Of a stretch of DNA of 64,000 bases, positions 55,160 to 62,548 are shown piece after piece. The notes beneath the pieces were generated by a model. It did no database searches. It saw nothing but the letters and a program-made list of their open reading frames with translations, and was not told the DNA's origin. The stretch lies in NCBI RefSeq assembly GCF_003570715.1, contig NZ_QXXQ01000006.1, positions 184,516-248,515 on the forward strand, given 5' to 3'. The translations under genes were made by a program, and so were the position numbers. Within the stretch, counting starts at the first letter, position 1, and the number at the start of each line of letters is the position of its first letter. The DNA is from Gemmobacter lutimaris. Lineage in GTDB: Bacteria; Pseudomonadota; Alphaproteobacteria; Rhodobacterales; Rhodobacteraceae.

Positions 55160-55607
55160 GATTGAGAGGCACCCGGTGCTGCGCCTGCAAATCACCGTGA
55201 CGCGGGCGAGGCGGCTGTTCCCCGGCACGCCGCCGGGGCTGTTCTATCGGGCCGCACCGCACGATGGGCGCGGCCGTTTCCTGTCTCTGGGGCAGGCGTT
55301 CCAGATCGCTCGTGCCTTCCACTGGCCGCGCCGGGAAGCCGCAAAATCTGCCCGGAGGTCCGCCTTCACCAGTGCCCGGTTCCGCGCCGAGCGGGCCGGC
55401 TGGCTGCCCGGCGCGGTCGATCATGTGGCTGTCGTCGTGGCTGACGAGCTTGCCAGCCTTGAGGCTCTGGCTGTCGATCTAGGCGGCAAGGACGAGGCGG
55501 CGCGACTTCGCGCTGCTGCCTCGGGTATCGCACATCAGGCCGCCCGAGCCCGCGCCCGGCTGGCGGCCCAGCTTGAGAAACTGGGAGCGGCGGCACATGG
55601 CAAGTGA
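55149..55607 (+). CDS. hypothetical element protein
   Basis: Protein of 152 residues overlapping the first TerS-like gene by 11 nt and the second by 11 nt. Basic N-terminal half (TRARRLFPGTPPGLFYRAAP, AFHWPRREAAKSARRSAF), helical C-terminal half (ADELASLEALAVDLGGKDEAARLRAAASG). No known domain. Sandwiched between two TerS-like genes, it may belong to the packaging module. Confidence 0.58.
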   Translation: MVAKIERHPVLRLQITVTRARRLFPGTPPGLFYRAAPHDGRGRFLSLGQAFQIARAFHWPRREAAKSARRSAFTSARFRAERAGWLPGAVDHVAVVVADELASLEALAVDLGGKDEAARLRAAASGIAHQAARARARLAAQLEKLGAAAHGK

Positions 55608-56043
55608 ACAGCCCGGACAGACGCTGCTATCCCTTGAAGCCTTCCGGCGCCTTGTGGGCGCCGCTCCGGGCGAGCTTGAAGACCTGATAGCGCGCGGCGT
55701 CCTCCACCAGCCGCAGCCGGGCCAGATCGCGCTTGTGGCGGGCGTCGCGGCCTTTTTGGCCCACCTGCGGGCGCGTGCCCGCGACGCCACGCTGTCGCGA
55801 GCGGCCACCGCAGCCCGTGACGCCCGTGCCGAGGCCAGCGAGCTTGCGTTGGCGGTCGCCCGCCGGGACGCCATTCCCGACGATCAGGCCGAGGCCGCCG
55901 CCGATTTCCTATGCGCGACGATCACTCGCGAACTCAGCGGATTGCCTGCCCGCGCCACGCGCGACCTGCGCGCCCGCGCGGCCATAGATCAGGCATTGCG
56001 ACAGGCCCTTGTCGGCATTGCGGATGAACTGACGAATAGTTGA
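55597..56043 (+). CDS. Nu1-like small terminase subunit (second, divergent copy)
   Basis: Protein of 148 residues with the same architecture as the gene at 54641: HTH-like start (LLSLEAFRRLVGAAPGELEDLIARGVLHQ, wing QIALVAGVAAFLAHLR), then a helical region (EASELALAVARRDAIPDDQAEAAADFLCATITRELSGLPAR) and C-terminal helices. Sequence identity to the first copy looks low. It ends the plus-strand module; an ATG with GGAG upstream (55584-55587) starts it. A regulatory HTH protein is an alternative reading. Confidence 0.52.
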   Translation: MASEQPGQTLLSLEAFRRLVGAAPGELEDLIARGVLHQPQPGQIALVAGVAAFLAHLRARARDATLSRAATAARDARAEASELALAVARRDAIPDDQAEAAADFLCATITRELSGLPARATRDLRARAAIDQALRQALVGIADELTNS

Positions 56044-56180
56044 CCGTCGTGGCACCATGCCGCTTTCGTGTCCGCCTTACCGACTGGCGGCGGTAGCCAA
56101 TGGTAGGGTTTTGATGCTTCGTGGCACCCATTGCAGGATGCATCAATGATACTCGTCCTTTATCGAGTTTCATGAGGTTT

Positions 56181-56597
56181 TCATTTTATGAGGTTGCTTT
56201 CAATGAATGTGGAAATGAGTGCGGGAATTAGGTAGGGGATACTGAGTGAAATTATAGCGCTGATGACGCTAAATAACGCTTTCTCCAAGAACCTGCGTAT
56301 TTTGGGATGGGCTTCAGGGTCTGGGCCGCGCTCGTCGATCAGGGTCGAGAAGAATAGCTTCAGACCCGACTGCAAATATAAAGCTAGTGCGATCCATCCA
56401 GCTAGATATAGAACATCAAGTGCCATAGGTGATTCCGATACATTTGAAGCCGCCTTGATTGCGCCCAGTATAATGGCTGCCTCTAGGGTTGATATTATAA
56501 AGTCCTTAATTTCCTTTGCCCTATCCCAAGCCACCGAAAGTGTTTCGGTAGTCTCATGATCTTGCCGAATAAAGAAAAGTGCAGACCAAAAACTCAT
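56181..56597 (-). CDS. small membrane protein, unknown function (cargo)
   Basis: Protein of 138 residues, reading opposite to the module on its left, with clearly lower GC and different codon use. Hydrophobic helices lie at about 38-50 (TLEAAIILGAIKAAS), 60-80 (VLYLAGWIALALYLQSGLKLFF) and 108-132 (ALFSVISAIISLSIPYLIPAL), with an acidic loop DERGPDPEAHPKI between the last two. No family recognised. Satellites often carry immunity or defence genes near this end, so a role in phage resistance is a guess. Flanking gaps 56044-56180 and 56598-56888 show no gene. Confidence 0.6.
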   Translation of the reverse strand: MSFWSALFFIRQDHETTETLSVAWDRAKEIKDFIISTLEAAIILGAIKAASNVSESPMALDVLYLAGWIALALYLQSGLKLFFSTLIDERGPDPEAHPKIRRFLEKALFSVISAIISLSIPYLIPALISTFIESNLIK

Positions 56598-56888
56598 TCT
56601 CGCCGATCCTTTCTAATTTATCGTGATGCAGGTTCTAATACGGTTTGATCGGTTAAGCTGAATATCGACAGAAAACGCGCATTCTGAACTGCCCGAACAG
56701 ATGCAGAGAACTTTACTATGCCTAATGCCATTCGAGGTGGAACACCAGATGGGGTATCTGTCGTGGTAGACCGTGGCTGCGTGTTAGCGGCTCAACACTT
56801 GCCTTAAGGACGGTCCGCAAACCCTTGTGCAGTGCTGCCAGATGGACTTACCGTTGGCTAGGGTGTGAAATGCTGAACCGAGGGTGTG

Positions 56889-57401
56889 ATGTTGGCGGTG
56901 CCAAAGCGTGCGGTGTCTTTTGGAATGATTGCCTTGGCGGTCTCTATCTCCGCCGCCCTGTCGGCCATGCCGTGTGTCGGCGCGGCGGGAACGATTGTGG
57001 GCACGGCCTCGGTAATCGACGCTGACACCATCGAAATTCACGGCACACGGATCAGGCTAAACGCAATTGATGCCATCGAGTCGCGGCAGCGTTGCACCCT
57101 CCCTTCGGGGAGGCGATGGAACTGCGGCAAAGACGCGGCCTTTGCGCTGGCCGACTGGATCGGTCGTTCGCCGGTGGATTGTGATGTTGTGGACATTGAC
57201 CGCTACGGCAGATCGGTCGCCAAGTGCAGGCTTCGTGGTGAGGACATCGGTGAATGGCTGGTCTCGCACGGCTGGGCGGTCGCGTATCGGCGCTACGGGC
57301 TGGACTATGTCGGTGCCGAAGACCGTGCACGCGCCGCCGGACGTGGAATTTGGGCAAGCGAATTTGTGATGCCTTGGGATTGGAGGAAGGGAGTAAGATG
57401 A
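56889..57401 (+). CDS. secreted thermonuclease-like (SNase) protein
   Basis: Protein of 170 residues. Signal peptide about 1-33 (MIALAVSISAALSAMPCVGAAG), then the staphylococcal-nuclease fold: VIDADTIEIHGTRIRLNAIDAIE with metal-binding Asp and catalytic Arg/Glu positions, DIDRYGRSVAKCRL, and GWAVAYRRYGLDYVGAEDRAR. Two extra cysteines (QRCTLPSGRRWNCG) suggest a disulfide. Exported DNA/RNA hydrolase; common cargo on mobile DNA in this group. Coupled to the excalibur gene by ATGA. GTG 56886 is an alternative start. Confidence 0.85.
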   Translation: MLAVPKRAVSFGMIALAVSISAALSAMPCVGAAGTIVGTASVIDADTIEIHGTRIRLNAIDAIESRQRCTLPSGRRWNCGKDAAFALADWIGRSPVDCDVVDIDRYGRSVAKCRLRGEDIGEWLVSHGWAVAYRRYGLDYVGAEDRARAAGRGIWASEFVMPWDWRKGVR

Positions 57402-57667
57402 CGATCAGATCAGTTTTTGCGGCGCTTGCCTTGGCCGTTCTGGCAGCACCTGCGCTATCGTCACCGGCGGGATCAGACGCGGAGACGGCGAAGAAGCCCA
57501 CGGTTTCTGAGATCATCCGCATTGCTGCGTCGTATTCATGCAGCCCGCGAAAGACCTGTAAGCAGATTTCGAGTTGCCGCGAGGCAATGTGGTTGCTGAA
57601 GAATTGTTCGTGGGGCCACAGGCTAGACCGCGACAATGACGGCATCCCCTGCGAGGGCACTTGCTGA
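57398..57667 (+). CDS. excalibur-domain secreted protein
   Basis: Protein of 89 residues: signal peptide about 1-22 (AALALAVLAAPALSSP), then a Cys-rich excalibur domain. It has CSPRKTCKQISSC, EAMWLLKNC and the calcium-loop-like DRDNDGIPCEGTC at the very end. Strong RBS (GGAGGAAGGGAG) before the ATG. Excalibur domains are often fused or linked to SNase domains, as here, where the two genes overlap by 4 nt. Confidence 0.85.
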   Translation: MTIRSVFAALALAVLAAPALSSPAGSDAETAKKPTVSEIIRIAASYSCSPRKTCKQISSCREAMWLLKNCSWGHRLDRDNDGIPCEGTC

Positions 57668-57767
57668 GAAGACCGGGGCAGTATGCCGCCCCGCGCCTGC
57701 AAGGCCCGCCGGGTGCCTCTTTTGATGTGGCGATCATGCGCCGGGGCACCATCGCCCGCGCCACGGC

Positions 57768-58460
57768 CTACAGGCTGCGCGACAAGGGGCTGAGCCTGAT
57801 CTTGCAGGGCCTCCCGCGACTGGGTGCTACCGCAGCCGAGCGGCTAACCAAGGATCGCAGGCAGCACGTCGAGGGCTTGCGTCGGGGATGATGCCCGCCC
57901 CCCGCAGGCCGCATAAGACTCCGCCCAAACGTGCAACAGTGGAGCCGATGGCTGACCGTCACCTGTCCCGGCATGGATGCCGTCCCACCAACCAGCAGGG
58001 CCGCCCTTGAGTGGAATGGGGCCAAGGTGACGGGGTTTGGGATAGCCTCCATAACACGCGGCGCATTGACGTTCCGGCGGCGGACCTCATGCTTCGCAAC
58101 ATCAATCTGCCTCGTGACCGGAAGGTCCTTCAGCCGGTCCAACACCGCGCCCGTGTCGGCCTTCGTCCCCGTCAACACGACCAGCGCCGCCTGACAGACC
58201 TTGGCGCAGCGCTCGGCGTCACGCGGGACGGAGGTCTCGATACGCCCGGTCTTGGCTGCGGTCTCTGCGGTGAAGCGGTCGGCTGGTGTAGCTTGCCCAA
58301 CTTGGGAAACCTCTGGGCGACCTTTCCTTGCTGCACCGATGACCGTCTCCGGGTGCACCGTCTCAAATGCCGCCGTGCAGAGGGCGGTGAAGGCCGCACA
58401 GGTTTGCGAGCTTTCTGCTTGGACATTAAGGAAATAGCCTCTGGTCGTGTTCCTACCCAA
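57768..58460 (-). pseudogene. decayed ParB-like protein gene
   Basis: A minus-strand frame of 230 residues in which only the middle resembles plasmid/phage ParB-like proteins: FETVHPETVIGAARKGRPEVSQ, ADRFTAETAAKTGR, DAERCAKVCQAAL and TGAVLDRLKDLP. The usual N-terminal ParB nuclease-type domain and the expected C-terminus are absent, replaced by unrelated sequence. I read it as a fragment left by an earlier plasmid or element. The boundaries are approximate. Confidence 0.55.
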
Positions 58461-58577
58461 ACTAAAGACCCGTTAGCTCGCTATCTTCGACGTCGTTGAT
58501 CCTCGGTGTTGCTACCTTCTATTTGATTGGTATCATTAACGAAAGTTACTGACGCGAATCCCAACATTTAGAGCTAC

Positions 58578-59759
58578 ATGGTAAACAAGACACTTCTGCT
58601 GGCGGCCTTCTTGTCAAGTGTTGGTCAACTCGCATTGGCCGACCCCGTCTCATACGGTAGTTTCCGCCACATTGACGAGGTGCCGGAGGCGCTTTTCCTC
58701 TTTGACCAGATAAATCAGTCTGACTCGTTCGATCTGCGAAGGGCACTGCGTGAACATCCGGTTACCCTAGTGGTGCTCGGTAGTGCAGGGGGGAATCTTT
58801 ACGAGGGGCTGCAGATCGCGTCTATTCTGCGCGATAAGGGAATAGGTACCTATATTCCCCTAGGGGCAAGTTGTGAGTCATCATGCGCCAATGTTTTTTT
58901 CGGCGGTAGCCACAGGTTTGTACAGGGAGCTCTTGGCGTCCATCAATTCTACTACTCCGGTGATACGGGAGAGAGCCGAGAGTCCCTTGGAAAAGCCACC
59001 TCAACTACTCAATATACAACTTCAGAAATTATAGGTATTCTAAACCATTTTAATACGCCTCCATTTGTTTATGAAAGAATGTTTTCCACAGATGACATTT
59101 ACTATTTCAAGGATGAAGAAAAGCCGCTGCTGAACCTTGATGCAGATGCAGACGACTTCCAATTGTCTCTTGCCTCAATTGACAGGCTTATATCAAGACG
59201 ACCGGAGGTGCTTAAGAGGCCTGAGTCTACTACAGCCATCGACTCAGTCGCTGGTAAGTCTGCGTTACCGTCGCAGCCTGCGCGGAATCCTCCTGAGCCG
59301 GTCAAACTATTCGAAAATATTGACTTCTTTGGGCAGGACTTATCAGCGGCTGGAATACGAAATGTGAGTTTGTCGGAATGCGAGACTATATGCCGCAACG
59401 ATCCGACTTGCGCCGCTTTCAGCTATGTTTCTGCTACGCGTTGGTGCTGGCCGAAATCGGCGGTAGAAAATGTCTCTTTGTCGCCTGGCACGATCAGCGG
59501 AGTTACCGATTATACGCGAGTAAACGCGGAGGCATTAGACCGCCCGTTTGTTGAGCTGACTGGTGCTGATCTATCAGGAGCAGACCTCTATCCGAGAGGG
59601 ATTCGCGACCTATCGCTTCAGGGTTGCCGTGAAGTTTGTCTTCGTGAAGAAAACTGTCGGGCTTTTTCTTGGGTTGCAAAGAAGCGTTGGTGTTTCCCCA
59701 AATACGGTTTGGGAGTGCCGAGGAAGATGCTTGGCACTATCTCGGGGTTGCGCAAGTAG
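58578..59759 (+). CDS. periplasmic ClpP/crotonase-fold protein (COG3904-like) with two PAN domains
   Basis: Protein of 393 residues with markedly lower GC than the chromosome. Signal peptide about 1-21. The ClpP-like domain (about 25-190) has TLVVLGSAGGNLYEGLQIA, the cysteine-flanked serine motif ASCESSCANVFFGG (C99-C103) and H122 in LGVHQF, a possible Ser-His pair. Two PAN/apple modules follow (about 240-310 and 325-393), each with paired cysteines (SECETICRNDPTCAAFSY; QGCREVCLREENCRAFSW). Probably a periplasmic or surface hydrolase with a binding tail. Function unknown. Confidence 0.72.
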   Translation: MVNKTLLLAAFLSSVGQLALADPVSYGSFRHIDEVPEALFLFDQINQSDSFDLRRALREHPVTLVVLGSAGGNLYEGLQIASILRDKGIGTYIPLGASCESSCANVFFGGSHRFVQGALGVHQFYYSGDTGESRESLGKATSTTQYTTSEIIGILNHFNTPPFVYERMFSTDDIYYFKDEEKPLLNLDADADDFQLSLASIDRLISRRPEVLKRPESTTAIDSVAGKSALPSQPARNPPEPVKLFENIDFFGQDLSAAGIRNVSLSECETICRNDPTCAAFSYVSATRWCWPKSAVENVSLSPGTISGVTDYTRVNAEALDRPFVELTGADLSGADLYPRGIRDLSLQGCREVCLREENCRAFSWVAKKRWCFPKYGLGVPRKMLGTISGLRK

Positions 59760-59762
59760 GGA

Positions 59763-60860
59763 CTAAAATAGGTTTGCGCGGAAATTGATTATACGGGATA
59801 CCCTGTCTCGCAGGGCTATTTCCAGATTACGTTGCTGTAAAGAAGCCTTTTCCAAAGTCGCTATCACGCGTGCAGTGGTGTCAAGACTTTCAGACTTACG
59901 CGCATTGGCGTAGATCAGGATATCATTGCCTGCAATTATTGCCGAAATTGCAGCGTTCTTCTCGGATCGAGCGTGCGTAATTGCACCCATCTGCATGCTA
60001 TCGGAAATGATAAGCCCAGAAAATCCCATGACCTCACGCAGCATGTCTCCGGCTGCGCGCGATAAAGAAACGGGGGTGTCGGGGCTATCAGAGAAAAAGT
60101 CATGGATAACATGAGAAAGCATGATCGTGTCAGCGAGGCCTGCATCAATTAGGCGTTGAAATGGTGCTATTTCGATATTCTGCCATGTGGCGCGGACGTC
60201 AACGGGGCGTATGTGCGTATCATCAGCGGAGCTACCGTGTCCGGGGAAGTGTTTCAGGCAGGTTTTCACATCGGCCGCTCGGTGTGCTCGGATGAACATC
60301 TCTGCATAGAAAAGAACGGTTTCAGGATCGGGTCCGTAGGACCTGCCTAGCCCGGAAATAATAGGATTGCTTTGAGACAGTGCTAGATCAACAACAGGTG
60401 CGAGATTCAAATTGATGCCAACAGAAGCCAGTTCCGTTGTGCGACCCAGATAGTAATCATAGACGTCTTGGGCACTCATGTTCCATTCTGCCAACTTGGC
60501 AGCGGAATGCCATACTTTAAAGCCTTGGCGCGAACCAAGTCGCGCAACTTTTCCACCCTCTTGATCTACTGCGATGATGGGTGGCGAGTCGGGGCAGGCT
60601 GTACGAAAAGCGTCCGTAAGCCGCTTCAGTTGTTCTGGAGAACGAACGTTCCTTTCAAGCAAAATTACACCGGAAATTTGTCTTCGCTCGAACATTCTAA
60701 GTACTAGCTCAACTTCGCTATTCTCAACAGATGTGCCGCGAAATCCCGTCAGAATGACTTGACCGGCTAATGGCGCGTCTGCCGCGTTTGCACGCGTCGC
60801 GTTTAGCGCAGCGCCAAACACTAAGGGGGAAAGCAAAAATGAACGTCGGGAATGGGACAT
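59763..60860 (-). CDS. GH3-family beta-N-acetylhexosaminidase-like enzyme, Tat-exported
   Basis: Protein of 365 residues with a twin-arginine-like signal (SRRSFLLSPLVFGAAL, cleavage near ANAAD). The GH3 catalytic domain contains IIAVDQEGGKVARLGS, NLAPVVDLA, the NagZ-type loop KHFPGHGSSADDTH (203-216) and the nucleophile D287 in ISDSMQM. NagZ is normally cytoplasmic; this one should be exported and may act on peptidoglycan. Lower GC than the chromosome. Converges with the PAN-domain gene (3-nt gap). Confidence 0.82.
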   Translation of the reverse strand: MSHSRRSFLLSPLVFGAALNATRANAADAPLAGQVILTGFRGTSVENSEVELVLRMFERRQISGVILLERNVRSPEQLKRLTDAFRTACPDSPPIIAVDQEGGKVARLGSRQGFKVWHSAAKLAEWNMSAQDVYDYYLGRTTELASVGINLNLAPVVDLALSQSNPIISGLGRSYGPDPETVLFYAEMFIRAHRAADVKTCLKHFPGHGSSADDTHIRPVDVRATWQNIEIAPFQRLIDAGLADTIMLSHVIHDFFSDSPDTPVSLSRAAGDMLREVMGFSGLIISDSMQMGAITHARSEKNAAISAIIAGNDILIYANARKSESLDTTARVIATLEKASLQQRNLEIALRDRVSRIINFRANLF

Positions 60861-60995
60861 GGACAGCGTCTATAGATGTAGTTTGGAAAGCCAGATGTAG
60901 ACCGATTCTTACCGGAGTTGGAAATTTAATCTGCGGAAGCCTCAAAATTCTTGCGGCGCGGGCTGAGATGAGGCGGCGGACGACAGCACTAGTCG

Positions 60996-61274
60996 TCACC
61001 GGCCAAAGCGCCAGACGGCGCGGAAGGCCGGTTTGTCCTTCGCCTCCTCGATCCGGGCGTTGAAGGTCGTCGCCTTCCAGTACCTGAGGTCGCCCCGGTG
61101 CAATGACGGCACAAGCCACCAGCGGGCCGTCAGTGGCTCCTGCTCGGGCTTGGCGAGGATCAGCACGTCATGCGTGGGTTTCACGTTGAAGCGCCGGGAG
61201 AAGGGGTTGATCTTGAGCCACGAGGTATCCAGCCCCTCGCTGCGCAGGTTCGGATCGACAAAGCGCCCGCACAT
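60996..61274 (-). pseudogene. truncated SRAP (YedK/HMCES-type) gene
   Basis: Frame of 92 residues beginning MCGRFVDPN, with the catalytic Cys2 of SRAP proteins, then RRFNVKPTHDVLILAKPEQ, ARWWLVPSL and TTFNARIEEAKDKPAFRAVWRFGR, where a stop occurs. Full SRAP proteins have over 200 residues and carry the active-site Glu/His in the missing half. So this is a 5' fragment that probably lost its 3' part by recombination at about 60990. SRAP proteins protect abasic sites in single-stranded DNA. Bases 61275-61543 contain no other gene. Confidence 0.75.
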
Positions 61275-61543
61275 CGTCGCCTCCCTGTTGGCATGACGCG
61301 GGCAGGATAGCCGCGCGCGTGAGGGGCGGGCAATCGGGGAAAGCGACGACCTCTAGAGTGGGGGAGGGAAGGGCAGGGTGGTGTTGCTGGTCGCGATGTG
61401 GCAAATTTCCGCCGAGAAGGTCCACCTCTGGGGAATCCCTTGAAAGTTAGCTGAGTGTGGCGCTAGGGACTTGATTAGGGATTTTGATTTTATCCTTAGA
61501 GAATATTTTTTATTTTCAATTAGTTGGTCGTGTAGTTTTACGG

Positions 61544-61558
61544 CCTCACTGTCCGCCA
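61544..61558 (+). repeat. attR core, copy of tRNA-Ser 3' end
   Basis: CCTCACTGTCCGCCA, identical to the last 15 nt of tRNA-Ser at 47212-47226. No tRNA structure surrounds it. It marks the right edge of the element; 61559-61822 beyond it contains no gene I can support. Confidence 0.82.
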
Positions 61559-61822
61559 TTTGCCCTTGAGAAAGCGTTCTCCCGATCCGGCTGCGGCCGG
61601 AATTTCTCGTTGTTTTCGAAGGTTATGCGGATGGGGCTGAGCACTGACGCCCTCGCCACAGCAGCCGGACACGTTCTCTTGAGCCCGATATTCTCCGGAC
61701 CTCTCGACTGCGCGATTTCGGTGTAGAGCCCGTAACCAGTTGAAAATATGGGGACAGTTCCTCGCAGAACCTGAGCACTTCGACGCCAGTGGCGTTCGTG
61801 GAATGGAGCAGAAATCGAACTT

Positions 61823-62548
61823 TCAGACGGAGCTTCCATCCGACAGGGGCAGCGCGTTGAGGTCAGATCGGATTTGCCGCCATCCCGGCATGTTACGATC
61901 GAGGGTGTTCAGGAAGAGTTCGTCGTGTCGCGGTGAAACGAAATGGGCCATTTCATGCAGGATGACGTAGTCGATGGCGGCCTGAGGCTTCTTCGCTAGG
62001 TCGAGGTTCAACCACACCAGCCCCTTTTCGGGATTGCAGCTGCCCCACTTCGTCTTCATCAACCTGATGCCCCACCGCGGTATCGGTACGCCCAGCCGAT
62101 CCGACCACTTGGCGATGCGGGGAGCGGCCTTTTCCCGCAGCTGCGATCGGTACCACGTCGCCATCCAGCGTGCCTTCTGGTCGGGCGTTGAGCCTGCTGG
62201 TACCAACATCGTCAGTCGATCTGAAGCGTCTAGACTGATTGCACAGCGGTCCTTGTCGTTCGGTTGGACCATAAGCCGAAGCGGTTTGCCGAAGACAAAA
62301 TGGGTTTCGCCGGAGATGTACCGGCGTTCGGGTTGTCGCGCCTGACCTTCGAACTCGCGCTGCTTCTTCTTGATCCAACCGAGCCGGGTCACAACCGCGA
62401 CCCGGACGGCGTCTTCGCTGATGGCTGGAGGGGCAGCGACCCGCACGCGACCGGCGGGCGGATAGACCCCGATATGCAGGTTCTTGATCGGCTTGCGGAC
62501 CAGTTCCACCGACAGCCCGGCGATCTCGATCAGTTCAGTATTCATCAT
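61823..62548 (-). CDS. M48/SprT-like (YgjP, DUF45) metalloprotease
   Basis: Protein of 241 residues. YgjP-type features: VRVAAPPAISEDAVRVAV, WIKKKQREFE, the segment RWGIRLMKTKWGSCNPEKG, and the zinc motif HEMAHF in YVILHEMAHFVSPRHDELF. This family is frequently encoded beside type I restriction genes. Here it overlaps the end of hsdR by 14 nt (ATG 62548; ATG 62545 also possible). Its role in restriction loci is not established. Confidence 0.85.
   Translation of the reverse strand: MMNTELIEIAGLSVELVRKPIKNLHIGVYPPAGRVRVAAPPAISEDAVRVAVVTRLGWIKKKQREFEGQARQPERRYISGETHFVFGKPLRLMVQPNDKDRCAISLDASDRLTMLVPAGSTPDQKARWMATWYRSQLREKAAPRIAKWSDRLGVPIPRWGIRLMKTKWGSCNPEKGLVWLNLDLAKKPQAAIDYVILHEMAHFVSPRHDELFLNTLDRNMPGWRQIRSDLNALPLSDGSSV

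Larger units (their letters stand above)
47212..61558. mobile_element. 14.3-kb integrated element in tRNA-Ser, phage-satellite (PICI)-like
   Basis: Bounded by a 15-bp exact direct repeat of the tRNA-Ser 3' end (47212-47226 and 61544-61558). An integrase lies 198 nt inside the left end. The left half has integrase, AlpA-like protein, replication-initiator-like protein with internal iterons, unknown small genes, a scaffold-like protein and two small-terminase-like proteins, almost all on the plus strand with overlapping starts. Structural virion genes and large terminase are absent. The right 5 kb is cargo. This order matches phage-inducible chromosomal islands; helper phage and mobility are not shown. 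Confidence 0.8.

Noticed and set aside
57661..57891. Plus-strand frame of 76 codons between the excalibur gene and the ParB-like remnant
   Set aside because: It overlaps the excalibur stop and the remnant, has no RBS and no recognisable motif. It may be a degraded fragment, but I cannot support it.
61484..61839. Small open frames on both strands around attR
   Set aside because: They cross the att repeat, lack RBS and similarity, and overlap each other.
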